Assembly (NCBI GenBank): GCA_029260735.1
Contig: JAJDCR010000077.1
Location: forward strand, 46,097 to 110,096
Source: Planctomycetota bacterium
GTDB taxonomy: Bacteria; Planctomycetota; Uabimicrobiia; Uabimicrobiales; Uabimicrobiaceae
Length of the DNA: 64,000 nucleotides
Direction: 5' to 3'
A model generated the notes under the pieces. It had not been told where the DNA came from and made no database searches. It was given only the letters and a program-made list of their open reading frames with translations. Every line of letters starts with the position of its first letter. Position 1 is the stretch's first letter. This document shows, piece after piece, positions 16,683-25,035 of this stretch. Position numbers and translations under genes: made by a program.

Positions 16683-19322
16683 ATGAAAACCTCCGCTGAA
16701 ATTCGCTCTGAGTTTCTTAAATTTTTTGAAGAAAAAGAGCACCAAATCGTTCCCTCTGCTCCCGTTTTCCCTCCTGATGACCCGACTCTTTTGTTTACAA
16801 ACGCAGGGATGAATCAATTTAAAGATGTTTTCTTAGGAACAGGAAAACGTTCCTATCACAGGGCGGCTGATACTCAAAAATGTATTCGAGTGTCAGGAAA
16901 ACACAACGACTTAGATGTAGTAGGTCGAGATACTTATCATCATACATTCTTTGAAATGCTTGGAAATTGGTCTTTTGGAAATTATTTCAAACGAGAAGCT
17001 ATTTCTTGGGCTTGGGAGCTACTCACCGAGATTTGGAAAATCCCCAAAGAAAACCTCTACGTTACTTTTTTTGAGGGAAACGTAGAAGATAACTTGCCTA
17101 TGGATGAAGAGACTAAAAAGATTTGGCAAGAAGAAACAGATATAGATCCTTCCCATATTCTTCCTTTTGGAAAAGAAGATAATTTTTGGGAAATGGGAGA
17201 CACAGGACCTTGTGGTCCTTGCACAGAGATACATGTTGATTTAGGAGAAGGTGCTTCTAGTGATCCAAGTTTAGATAGTGTTAACGGTGGGGGATCACGT
17301 TTCATTGAAATATGGAACTTGGTCTTTATTCAGTTCAATCGCCGTTCTGATAACAGCTTAGAGAGCCTACCGCTGCAACATGTAGATACAGGCATGGGGT
17401 TTGAAAGATTAGTTGCTCTATTACAGGGAAAGTTTTCTAACTACGACACTGATTTGTTCACTCCGATCATAGAGAAAATAGAATCTTTAAGTGGCTTTAA
17501 GTATGAAAGAGGGCATTCTCCGCAAGATGTGGCTTTTCGAGTTATAAGTGACCACATAAGAGCTTTAACTATTGGCTTTTGCGATGGCATTTTGCCAAGT
17601 AACACCCATCGAGGCTACGTTCTTCGCCGTATTCTTAGACGAGCAGCTCGTTTTGGTCGCCAGAATTTAGATATGCAAGAACCTTTTATGTATAAGTTGG
17701 TTCCTACAATTATACAAATTTTTTCTTCCATTTTTCCCGAGATGCAAAAGCGCCAAGATCATATTACCTTACTTGTCCGCACAGAAGAAGAAACTTTTGG
17801 AAAAACACTCCAGCGAGGCTTAGAAATGTTTACTCGCCTAGTCGAGGAATTCAAAGAAAAGAATATTTCCGTTATCCCGGGAGAAAAAGCCTACGACCTC
17901 TATCACAGAGATGGTTTTCCAAAAGATCTTGTTGAACTTATGGCCGAAGAAGAATCTCTTTCTATTGACCAGGATGGGTGGAAAAAAGCAGAGAAAGAGC
18001 ACAAAGAGAAATCTAAAGGCAAACAGTTTGTTATGGAAGATTTCCAAGAAGACTTAGAAGGACTTCCCGCAACTGAATTTCTTGGCTACGAAGCAACTCA
18101 AAGTTCGTCAAAAATTGTAAAGTTAATTGGAATAGATAAATTAATTCTAGACCAAACTCCTTTTTATGCAGAGTCAGGGGGACAAATAGGAGATACAGGC
18201 ACTATTACCGGAGAGAATTTTTCTTTTCATGTCCAGGACATTCAAAAATTTGGAGACCTATTTGTCCATTTTGGAGAATTAAAAGAGGGAGATATTGCAA
18301 GTCTCCCCAACATCGTAGAAGCAAAAATTGATGAAAAAAGGCGCCATAAGATTATGGCTAACCATACAGCTACTCATTTGCTTCACTGGGGATTAAAAAA
18401 AACTCTAGGAGACCATGCGACTCAACAAGGCTCTATTGTGACAGAAGAAAAACTTCGTTTTGATTTTTCTCACCCGAAAAAAATCAGCTTTGAAGAACTC
18501 AAAAAAATTGAACAGATGGTCAATGAACTCATTTACGAAAACATCGCCCTAAAAAGTACTACTGACTCTTTGGAGGAAGCCCGTAAAAAAGGAGCGATGG
18601 CTCTTTTTGGAGAAAAATACGGGGAGGTCGTTAGAGTTGTTCAAGTTCCTCCTCATTCAATGGAGTTGTGTGGAGGAACACACGTTTCAGCTACAGGCAA
18701 CATTGGTTTGTTCAAGATTGTTTCGGAGTCAGCAGTTCAAACAGGAGTGCGGCGTATTGAAGCTATAACCAGAGATGTTTCCGTGCAACGCATGCAGTCG
18801 GCAGAAAAAGCCTTACAGGAAGTCAAAGAGCTTTTGAAGGCTCAAAATGAAGAGCAAATTTTTATTCGTATTTCCGCTCTCCAGGAAGAAAATAAAAAAC
18901 TCAAGAAAAAAAGCAGAGAAGATAACCAGAAGGATAATAAAGGGAAACGTGATCAGCTTCTCGAAGAAGCAACCCAGGTGGGAGATATCAAGTTAATTAC
19001 GAGCAAAGTTGAAAACTTAGATATCCCTCAACTTAGAGAGTTAGCAGATTTACTCAGAAAATCATCAGCAAAATGTGCAGGGATAATTGGAACAGAAAAA
19101 GATGGTAAAGTTCCTCTGGTTGCTTTTGTCTCTGACAAACTATTATCAAATGACCAACTCCATGCCGGAGAATTTTTACAAAAAGCATGTAGTATCCTCG
19201 AAGGAGGAGGAAATGCTAAACGTAAAGATTTTGCTCAAGGGCAAGGCAAAAAAATCGAAAATTGGAAGATCGCAACACAAGAAGTTAAACAAATGGTGCA
19301 AAAAAAATTAGAAAATAATTGA
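16683..19322 (+). CDS. alaS: Alanine--tRNA ligase
   Basis: 879 residues from ATG 16683 (an in-frame TTG at 16665 would add six non-conserved residues; family members begin MKTSAEIRSEFLKFFEEK as here). It contains the class II motifs (motif 2 region RVSGKHNDLDVVGRDTYHHTFFEMLGNWSFG, motif 3 around HVDTGMGFERL), the editing domain zinc ligands HTATH and CGGTH, and the C-terminal dimerisation/C-Ala domain. It charges tRNA-Ala and clears mischarged Ser/Gly. It is divergent from the thioredoxin-fold gene and upstream of rpmF. The ribosome binding site is weak (GTGAAAGACAAG). Confidence 0.97.
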   Translation: MKTSAEIRSEFLKFFEEKEHQIVPSAPVFPPDDPTLLFTNAGMNQFKDVFLGTGKRSYHRAADTQKCIRVSGKHNDLDVVGRDTYHHTFFEMLGNWSFGNYFKREAISWAWELLTEIWKIPKENLYVTFFEGNVEDNLPMDEETKKIWQEETDIDPSHILPFGKEDNFWEMGDTGPCGPCTEIHVDLGEGASSDPSLDSVNGGGSRFIEIWNLVFIQFNRRSDNSLESLPLQHVDTGMGFERLVALLQGKFSNYDTDLFTPIIEKIESLSGFKYERGHSPQDVAFRVISDHIRALTIGFCDGILPSNTHRGYVLRRILRRAARFGRQNLDMQEPFMYKLVPTIIQIFSSIFPEMQKRQDHITLLVRTEEETFGKTLQRGLEMFTRLVEEFKEKNISVIPGEKAYDLYHRDGFPKDLVELMAEEESLSIDQDGWKKAEKEHKEKSKGKQFVMEDFQEDLEGLPATEFLGYEATQSSSKIVKLIGIDKLILDQTPFYAESGGQIGDTGTITGENFSFHVQDIQKFGDLFVHFGELKEGDIASLPNIVEAKIDEKRRHKIMANHTATHLLHWGLKKTLGDHATQQGSIVTEEKLRFDFSHPKKISFEELKKIEQMVNELIYENIALKSTTDSLEEARKKGAMALFGEKYGEVVRVVQVPPHSMELCGGTHVSATGNIGLFKIVSESAVQTGVRRIEAITRDVSVQRMQSAEKALQEVKELLKAQNEEQIFIRISALQEENKKLKKKSREDNQKDNKGKRDQLLEEATQVGDIKLITSKVENLDIPQLRELADLLRKSSAKCAGIIGTEKDGKVPLVAFVSDKLLSNDQLHAGEFLQKACSILEGGGNAKRKDFAQGQGKKIENWKIATQEVKQMVQKKLENN

Positions 19323-19346
19323 CAAACCACGATTTAACTTCATAAA
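19319..19346 (+). promoter_or_regulatory. Candidate promoter of rpmF-acpP-fabF
   Basis: TTGACA at 19319-19324 overlaps the alaS stop codon; a 16-base spacer leads to CATAAA at 19341-19346. It would give a leader of nearly 200 bases before rpmF. A second -10-like TAATAT lies at 19444-19449 without a good -35. Confidence 0.45.
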
Positions 19347-19547
19347 ATTCCGACTTATCAAAATAAAGAAAAAACATATTTTCTAAAAACAATTCATACC
19401 TTGAAATTGATTTCTAGTCCCCTGTTTTTCTTCATCACCGTTGTAATATGGGATCTATTTACCCATACATTTATGCACATCAGCTCAAACCATGCTTATG
19501 GTTCTGAGTTTGATTTATCAAACAAATATTGAGTAGAAAGTTGTAAA

Positions 19548-19739
19548 ATGGCATTACCAAAAAGAAGACATTCCAAGTCTCGAAAAAATAAAAGACGTTC
19601 TCATGATGCTTTAACTGCACCCACTTACACAAAATGTGACTCTTGCGGTGCTTTAGTCAAACCTCATGCAATTTGTTCTGAGTGTGGCCACTACAAAGGC
19701 AAAAAACTCTTCAATGTAAAACAAAAGGTGAAAAAATAA
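19548..19739 (+). CDS. rpmF: 50S ribosomal protein L32
   Basis: 63 residues, normal length for bL32. The conserved basic N-terminus MALPKRRHSKSRKNKRRSHD is followed by a zinc ribbon with CDSCG and CSECG (four-Cys type) and the GKKLF ending. It sits upstream of acpP and fabF, a widespread bacterial arrangement in which rpmF heads the fatty-acid synthesis genes; plsX and fabD/G, often present, are missing here. Confidence 0.97.
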   Translation: MALPKRRHSKSRKNKRRSHDALTAPTYTKCDSCGALVKPHAICSECGHYKGKKLFNVKQKVKK

Positions 19740-19744
19740 TTTTT

Positions 19745-19837
19745 ATTGAGAGATATTTTTCTCAATTATTTCTCAACCATAGAAATATGCCAAGCTCTCA
19801 ATAATACCAAAATAAATCTCGGAAATATGTATTGAGA
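19745..19837 (+). promoter_or_regulatory. Alternating ATTGAGA/TCTCAAT leader between rpmF and acpP
   Basis: Five copies of one heptamer or its complement occupy the gap: ATTGAGA 19745-19751, TCTCAAT 19760-19766, TCTCAAC 19771-19777, TCTCAAT 19796-19802, ATTGAGA 19831-19837. A small hairpin (19745-19766) with an adjoining T run and a larger one (19796-19837), ending just before the acpP ribosome binding site, are possible, and the arms could swap partners. This looks like an attenuator or a translational switch; the role is inference. Confidence 0.5.
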
Positions 19838-19855
19838 GAAGTATAGGAGATTACT

Positions 19856-20116
19856 GTGACCCCAACAGAAAAACAAATTGAAGAAAAGCTAATTGAAGTG
19901 GTCACCTCTGGTGATTATACCAATGTCGCAAAAGAAGAGATTGCTCCCTCGCATAACTTCACTGATGACTTGGGTTTAGATTCCTTAGATTTTTCGGAGC
20001 TAGCCCAAGATATCGAAGATGCCTTTGACCTAACAATTGACATGGAAGACTTAGAAACCATGAAAACGGTGGGAGATGCAGTCAAATACATAGCGACAAA
20101 ACTCGAAGGAAAGTAA
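19856..20116 (+). CDS. acpP: Acyl carrier protein
   Basis: 86-residue acidic four-helix carrier. The phosphopantetheine site is Ser43 in DDLGLDSLDFSELAQDIEDAFDL. It starts at GTG with AGGAG (19846-19850) five bases upstream. The C-terminus (DLETMKTVGDAVKYI) is typical for the fatty-acid ACP. fabF begins two bases after the stop, so the two are co-translated. Confidence 0.96.
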   Translation: MTPTEKQIEEKLIEVVTSGDYTNVAKEEIAPSHNFTDDLGLDSLDFSELAQDIEDAFDLTIDMEDLETMKTVGDAVKYIATKLEGK

Positions 20117-20117
20117 A

Positions 20118-21371
20118 ATGACACGTGGTAAAAGAAGGGTCGCCATAACTGGCTTAGGAGTGGTAAGCAGCTTAGGGCTTGATATTGAAACTTTTTGGGA
20201 AAAGCTCATTTCTGGCCAAAGTGGTATATCTAAAATCAGCAGGTTCGACCCTTCTGAATACACTTGCCAAATTGCAGGAGAAATCAACAACTTTGATCCT
20301 TCTCCTTGGCTTTCCAGAAAAGAAGTTCGAAGACTTGACCTATTCAGTCAATACGCACTTATTGCCTGTCATAACGCATTAAATGATGCTTCTTTTGATT
20401 TAGAGAAAGAAGATTTAAGTCGTTTTGGAGTAATTCTAGGCTCTGGCATGGGAGGCGTCACTGAGGTTAGCAAACAAATAGGTATTTTAGAGTCTAAAGG
20501 ACCTCGTAGAGTCTCTCCCATCACTGTTCCCAAAGTGATGGTTAGTGCCCCTTGCGGAGAGATCTCTATACGTAATGGTTTTCGTGGACCTAATTTTGTT
20601 ATTAGCTCAGCCTGTACTTCAAGTACAGCGGCCTTGGGTATGGCTGGGCGAATGATTCAATGGGGCGAGAGTGACGTTATTGTTTCTGGTGGATCAGAGG
20701 CTGTTGTTGTTCCCACAAGTTTAGCTGGATTTGCCGCTGCCCGAGCTCTTTCTACTCGTAACGAGTCTCCTGAAACAGCATCCCGCCCTTTTGACAAAGA
20801 TCGTAATGGCTTTGTCATGGGGGAAGGATCTGGTATTATCATTTTGGAGGAATGGGAAAGAGCAAAAAAGAGGGGTGCAAAAATCTACGCCGAACTTTGT
20901 GGAGCTGCATGGGGATCTGATGCTTACCACATCACTGAACCTGCCCCTGATGGACGAGGGGCGGTTCAAGTGATGGAACAAGCCATGCAAAACGCGAATA
21001 TCCAGGCAAATCAAATATCTTATATAAATGCTCATGGAACGAGCACTATCAAGAATGATGTAATGGAAACCATTGCCATCAAAAAAGTATTTGGAGACTA
21101 CGCCTATCAAATTCCCATTTCATCAACCAAATCATTAACAGGGCACCTGATTGGAGCATCTGGAGCAATTGAAAGTATTGTTTGTGCTCTTAGTCTTTCG
21201 AAAAAAGAAATACATGGCACAGCCAATTATACAACACCTGACCCAGAATGTGACTTAGACTATGTTCCTGAGAAGTGTCGTCAGTTACCAGAAGTAAACT
21301 ATGTTCTCACTAACTCTTTTGCTTTTGGTGGATCAAATGCTTGTCTAGTTTTAGGCAAAACAGAAAAATAG
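20118..21371 (+). CDS. fabF: Beta-ketoacyl-ACP synthase II
   Basis: 417 residues, standard FabF length. The decarboxylating condensing enzyme triad is complete: Cys166 (SSACTSSTAALG), His306 (NAHGTST) and His343 (TGHLIGASGA). GITGLGVVSSLG-like N-terminus and NSFAFGGSNACLV C-terminus are typical. It elongates acyl-ACP with malonyl-ACP in the cytosol. It is translationally coupled to acpP (one intervening base after the stop). Confidence 0.96.
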   Translation: MTRGKRRVAITGLGVVSSLGLDIETFWEKLISGQSGISKISRFDPSEYTCQIAGEINNFDPSPWLSRKEVRRLDLFSQYALIACHNALNDASFDLEKEDLSRFGVILGSGMGGVTEVSKQIGILESKGPRRVSPITVPKVMVSAPCGEISIRNGFRGPNFVISSACTSSTAALGMAGRMIQWGESDVIVSGGSEAVVVPTSLAGFAAARALSTRNESPETASRPFDKDRNGFVMGEGSGIIILEEWERAKKRGAKIYAELCGAAWGSDAYHITEPAPDGRGAVQVMEQAMQNANIQANQISYINAHGTSTIKNDVMETIAIKKVFGDYAYQIPISSTKSLTGHLIGASGAIESIVCALSLSKKEIHGTANYTTPDPECDLDYVPEKCRQLPEVNYVLTNSFAFGGSNACLVLGKTEK

Positions 21372-21400
21372 CATACCTACCATAAAGTAACAATTTTGGT

Positions 21401-21429
21401 TTGACAATGAACTGCTATTACCATATAAT
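21401..21429 (+). promoter_or_regulatory. Consensus sigma-70 promoter for the FHA kinase
   Basis: TTGACA (21401-21406), 17-base spacer, TATAAT (21424-21429): both hexamers are perfect. Expected start near 21436, leaving a leader of about 105 bases. Confidence 0.88.
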
Positions 21430-21540
21430 TTCTCTCAAAGATATTTTTCAAAGTTCAATTTTTCAGACGAACACTTCATTTAAGAAAGGGAGGGCAATTC
21501 CTCCTCCAAACTTTTTGGGGATTTCTTTGCCAAGTTACCT

Positions 21541-23010
21541 ATGAAAATGGAGCTCCTTATTACCAAGGGCCAAAATTCCGGCTTCAGACAAGCAATTACT
21601 GCGCCGCAAAGAATTCTTATCGGTCGTGATGCTACCTGTGATTTAACAATAACAGACCCTCTTCTATCTCGTCAGCATTGTCTGGTTGAGATAACGCAAA
21701 ACGCTGTTAAGATAATTGATTTAAAAAGTCGCAATGGAACTTTTGTCAATGGTCGTCGCATTGTCGAAATGGTTCTCAGTGCCCAAGATGAAGTGAAGGT
21801 AGGTCGTCATACATTCCTAGTTCGCCAACAAACAGGCGCTTCTTCTGCTCCTGAAGGAGCTAATCCTGCGGGTTTCTGCAAAGGATGTGGAGTTCCTGTA
21901 ACTGACCAAGATCTACAAAATATGAGAGCTATTCGTTATGGAGTGAATGTCTACTGCTATCAATGTATTGAAAAAGGTATAGAACCAGATCAACTTCCTG
22001 GATCAGTAGGAGCAGAAAGAAGACGGCCAGCACCAGGGGGAGGAAATTTTGCCGAAACGGCTTCTGAGATTCGTATCCCCAGTATTGGCGCTCCTCAAGG
22101 AGGGGCAATCCCTTCGATGCCTAACCCTGTAACCAGAAGACCAGGAAATCAGCCTAGTCAAGCCAATAAGCAAAACGCATTGGGATTAACTAAAGTTGGC
22201 CCTTATGAGATATTACAAATTTTAGGAGAGGGTGGGATGGGAGCTGTCTACAAAGCTCGTCACTCTTTCTTAGAAACTATCGCTGCAATAAAAGTCATCA
22301 AAGAAGAATTGTCTTCTCAACCTGATATTGTTAAACGCTTTCTACAAGAAGCCAAACTAGGGGTAGCGTTAGATCATACAAATATTCTGAGAATATTTGA
22401 TGCTGGTGAACACGACGGAACTTACTTTTTTTCCATGGAATTTTTTGCAGGAAAAGATGTTTCTCAAATTCTAAAAGAGCAAGGAACTTTTCCTTCTGAT
22501 ATTCTTTTGAGTTTATCCATTCAAATGGCTGATGCTCTTGCGTATGCACATAGCAAGGGAGTGATTCATCGAGATGTAAAACCATCAAACATACTTGTTG
22601 ACGGAAGCGGAATGGTAAAAATAGCAGACTTTGGCTTAGCAAAAGCGTGGCAAAAAGCAGGGGCTCATCAACTGACGGCTTCAGGCCAAATGCTAGGAAC
22701 CATTCAGTACATGTCTCCAGAGCAATTAGAAGATGCTCGTACTGTTAGTCCTGCTACCGATATTTTTTCTCTAGGAGCCACTCTCTATTTTGCCTTAGCC
22801 GGTTTCCCTCCTTTTGGAGAAGAGCCTTTAGGTAAAGTTATTGAGAATATTCTGCACAATGATCCTCCTGCTTTAAGAGAAGTAGCAGAGGGAGTTCCAC
22901 CTGAATTTGAAGAGGTGATCATGAAATCTTTGGCCAAAAAAGCTAGCCTGAGGTACCCCGATATGGGTAGCTTCAAACAAGACCTTATGAGAGTCGCGGA
23001 GAATGTTTAG
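21541..23010 (+). CDS. FHA-zinc ribbon-Ser/Thr protein kinase
   Basis: 489 residues. An FHA domain (about 1-100: LIGRD, SRQH, SRNGTFVNG) binds phosphothreonine. A zinc ribbon follows with CKGC (Cys113/116) and CYQC (Cys139/142), then a Gly/Pro/Ala-rich linker (150-215) and a Hanks-type kinase (about 220-485) with LGEGGMGAVYKA (from Leu228), AAIKVI lysine, HRDVKPSN (His343), DFG and the APE-like SPEQ. All catalytic residues are present, so it is predicted active; no transmembrane segment, hence cytosolic. Its FHA domain may read its own or other kinases' phosphorylation. Driven by a perfect promoter. Confidence 0.93.
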   Translation: MKMELLITKGQNSGFRQAITAPQRILIGRDATCDLTITDPLLSRQHCLVEITQNAVKIIDLKSRNGTFVNGRRIVEMVLSAQDEVKVGRHTFLVRQQTGASSAPEGANPAGFCKGCGVPVTDQDLQNMRAIRYGVNVYCYQCIEKGIEPDQLPGSVGAERRRPAPGGGNFAETASEIRIPSIGAPQGGAIPSMPNPVTRRPGNQPSQANKQNALGLTKVGPYEILQILGEGGMGAVYKARHSFLETIAAIKVIKEELSSQPDIVKRFLQEAKLGVALDHTNILRIFDAGEHDGTYFFSMEFFAGKDVSQILKEQGTFPSDILLSLSIQMADALAYAHSKGVIHRDVKPSNILVDGSGMVKIADFGLAKAWQKAGAHQLTASGQMLGTIQYMSPEQLEDARTVSPATDIFSLGATLYFALAGFPPFGEEPLGKVIENILHNDPPALREVAEGVPPEFEEVIMKSLAKKASLRYPDMGSFKQDLMRVAENV

Positions 23011-23102
23011 AGAAATACCTGTGTGAAAAGAGCCTTATATCTTTTTATATTTTGTTTATAAAACTGCGAGCGCCCAGAACAAGGGCGCGCACCACACTCT
23101 TC

Positions 23103-23462
23103 CTACCTCACAAACCACATATAGTACAAAAGAATGCTAGAAGTCACTAAGCTAGTGAGATAACAAATCAACACCTGCCAATTATTTTGTTTTTCTTTTC
23201 CTTCCTGCTTTTTTAACTGGGACACTCTTTTAAAAATGTTCGTTACGAAAACATAATAGAATAAGAAAAGAAATAAGCTGTTGGCCAGATATCCTAAAAA
23301 CAAAAAAATACTAGCCAAAATCCCATTCTCTTGAGAAACAAATTCCACATACCATCCGAAAAAGCTTTGGACACAAAACATTAGTCCTAAAACAGGAAGT
23401 GACATAACAATGTTGACCAAAGCAAAAGCAACCATGCGGGTAACCTGGAAAAGATCTATCAT
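23103..23462 (-). CDS. Small membrane protein, three predicted spans
   Basis: 119 residues from ATG 23462, which overlaps the stop of the upstream gene as ATGA; an in-frame start at 23486 would give eight more residues. Three hydrophobic segments (VAFALVNIVMSLPVLGLMFCV, GILASIFLFLGYLANSLFLFLFYYVFV, VLICYLTSLVTSSILLYYMWFV) with a basic loop between spans 2 and 3. No family recognised. Translationally coupled to the NPCBM-domain protein, so the two probably act together at the envelope. Confidence 0.65.
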   Translation of the reverse strand: MIDLFQVTRMVAFALVNIVMSLPVLGLMFCVQSFFGWYVEFVSQENGILASIFLFLGYLANSLFLFLFYYVFVTNIFKRVSQLKKQEGKEKQNNWQVLICYLTSLVTSSILLYYMWFVR

Positions 23463-24679
23463 TTTATTAAACGAGCCCCGCCCCAATTAGCCATATCATT
23501 GATTCCTCCATTTTCAGCAAAACTGACAATCAAAGTAATAACTTTTTTCCCGGTTACATCAATATCAACGCTCTGAGGAGGACTAAACCAGTATAATGTT
23601 GAACTAGTGTACACAGGTTCATTATCTAACAGTACTTTAAAGACAACACTTCCCCCAATCATAGTAGAACTGTTTTGATAGCGTCGCCGAACTTCATCGT
23701 CTAGACCAATATAGCTCTGGAATTTTTTGAATTTACCCCCTAAATAAAAAGCTATTTCAGTATGAGGAATAACTCCGATTCCTTTGTGAAATTTTTGTCC
23801 GCTCAACTCAATAGTTCCCCCTCTGATATTTTGATCAAAGAGAGGACGATATGAACCTCCTCCGGGAAAGTAAGCTATGTATTTTGTCTGGTAAGCTTTT
23901 TTGGGAAAGTCAGAAAGATAAGACAAGCGACCGTTTTTAAAAAATATATACTTTATTCGATTAAGAGGAATGTGAAGTTGCTGGTTAAGATAAGTAACTT
24001 CAAGCTCTAACATATCATTTTTTAAACTAAGTATTTTCCCACTAAGACTACTACCGTCTATCCCTATGACATTAGCCGTAAGGCCAATATTTTCTTTCTT
24101 ATACGGCTCTAAAAGAGAAAATTTAATGTGACGCAGTTTATTAAAATACTCTGTAATCTTACCTAATTGATCGTGCTGTACTTCCAAGTAACCTTTACCA
24201 AAACTTTCAATAAAGCAATCAAGGACATCTCCACTTTTGAAAGAAAGTCTATCAAAATCAGTATTATACTCTTGCTCTACAATCTCTTTTTCAAAAAAGA
24301 TTTCACTTATCTTTGTAAGCTCAATAGTAAAATTTCCGCTTAGCAACTCAGATTCTAAGATGAGAGACTTTTCATCTCCATCCTTTAATTTCCCATAAAC
24401 AACAGATCCATCATTTAAAATTACTTTGGCCAAATCAGCAGCAAGAGAAACGGAGTTTCCGAGATCAAAAGATATCTTAACAATATTTTCACAGAAAACC
24501 TGCTCCTCTTCGACGGATGCTGAAGAACGTATAACTAGATGTGCAGCAGGCTCATGGGAGAAATCAACTAGTTCTCCTTGGATTATTTGGTTATCTAGTT
24601 TTAAAATAGATACTTCTGACCAAGTCCAGTTTCCACAGAAGATAAGTATACAAAAAACAATTTGCCATTTACTTAGCAT
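23459..24679 (-). CDS. Secreted NPCBM-domain protein
   Basis: About 406 residues from ATG 24679, which has AAGGAT upstream (the ATG at 24712 does not). A signal peptide (MLSKWQIVFCILIFCGNWTWSE) precedes several beta-rich repeats about 60 residues long with the pattern 'V.L.DGS...GK' (20-260), then a C-terminal NPCBM/NEW2-like domain (280-400: SYRPLFDQNIRGGTIELSG, KFHKGIGVIPHTEIAFYLGGKF, GLDDEVR, VFKVLLDNEPV). NPCBM domains bind carbohydrate at the surface of glycoside hydrolases; no hydrolase domain is attached here. Confidence 0.8.
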   Translation of the reverse strand: MLSKWQIVFCILIFCGNWTWSEVSILKLDNQIIQGELVDFSHEPAAHLVIRSSASVEEEQVFCENIVKISFDLGNSVSLAADLAKVILNDGSVVYGKLKDGDEKSLILESELLSGNFTIELTKISEIFFEKEIVEQEYNTDFDRLSFKSGDVLDCFIESFGKGYLEVQHDQLGKITEYFNKLRHIKFSLLEPYKKENIGLTANVIGIDGSSLSGKILSLKNDMLELEVTYLNQQLHIPLNRIKYIFFKNGRLSYLSDFPKKAYQTKYIAYFPGGGSYRPLFDQNIRGGTIELSGQKFHKGIGVIPHTEIAFYLGGKFKKFQSYIGLDDEVRRRYQNSSTMIGGSVVFKVLLDNEPVYTSSTLYWFSPPQSVDIDVTGKKVITLIVSFAENGGINDMANWGGARLIK

Positions 24680-24877
24680 ATTTTTATCCTTACTTTTAGG
24701 GTAGCTCAACACTCCCTAATACAAGACTAACCAGAAATAGTTTTAGCCTCTTGAGAATGAAACGTCCGTTGTTTTTATTTTGACAAAAACTCTCTTCATA
24801 AACAAAAGTTTTTTCTAAGGCACTTTGAAAAAAATAAATATCCCCGTCATATAATATGTAAACTAGCTCTCCTTTCC

Positions 24878-24908
24878 TTCGTTTTCCTTCGTTTTAAAGG
24901 AAAACGAA
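24878..24908. promoter_or_regulatory. Hairpin in the divergent promoter region
   Basis: TTCGTTTTCCTT (24878-24889) is inversely repeated as AAGGAAAACGAA (24897-24908) with a seven-base centre. It lies between the divergent NPCBM and kinase genes, 40 bases upstream of the kinase -35, where a regulator operator would be expected. As no gene ends here a terminator role is unlikely. Confidence 0.5.
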
Positions 24909-24947
24909 AAAGTTTTAAATTAAAGTGTCGAATACAAGAGTAAAAAC

Positions 24948-24976
24948 TTGACTAAAGCTCTACATTTGGCTATAAT
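24948..24976 (+). promoter_or_regulatory. Sigma-70 promoter for the kinase operon
   Basis: TTGACT (24948-24953), 17-base spacer, TATAAT (24971-24976). About 53 bases of leader precede ATG 25036. Confidence 0.85.
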
Positions 24977-25035
24977 GCCTCCAAAAGTGGTATCTGTATT
25001 CTTAAACTTTGGTGCATATCCCGAAGGGCAGTTTA

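Noticed and set aside
23041..23102. GCGCCC/GGGCGC inverted repeat downstream of the FHA kinase as a terminator
   Set aside because: Short, with a poor T run on both strands, and convergent neighbours leave its role open; not listed as a feature.
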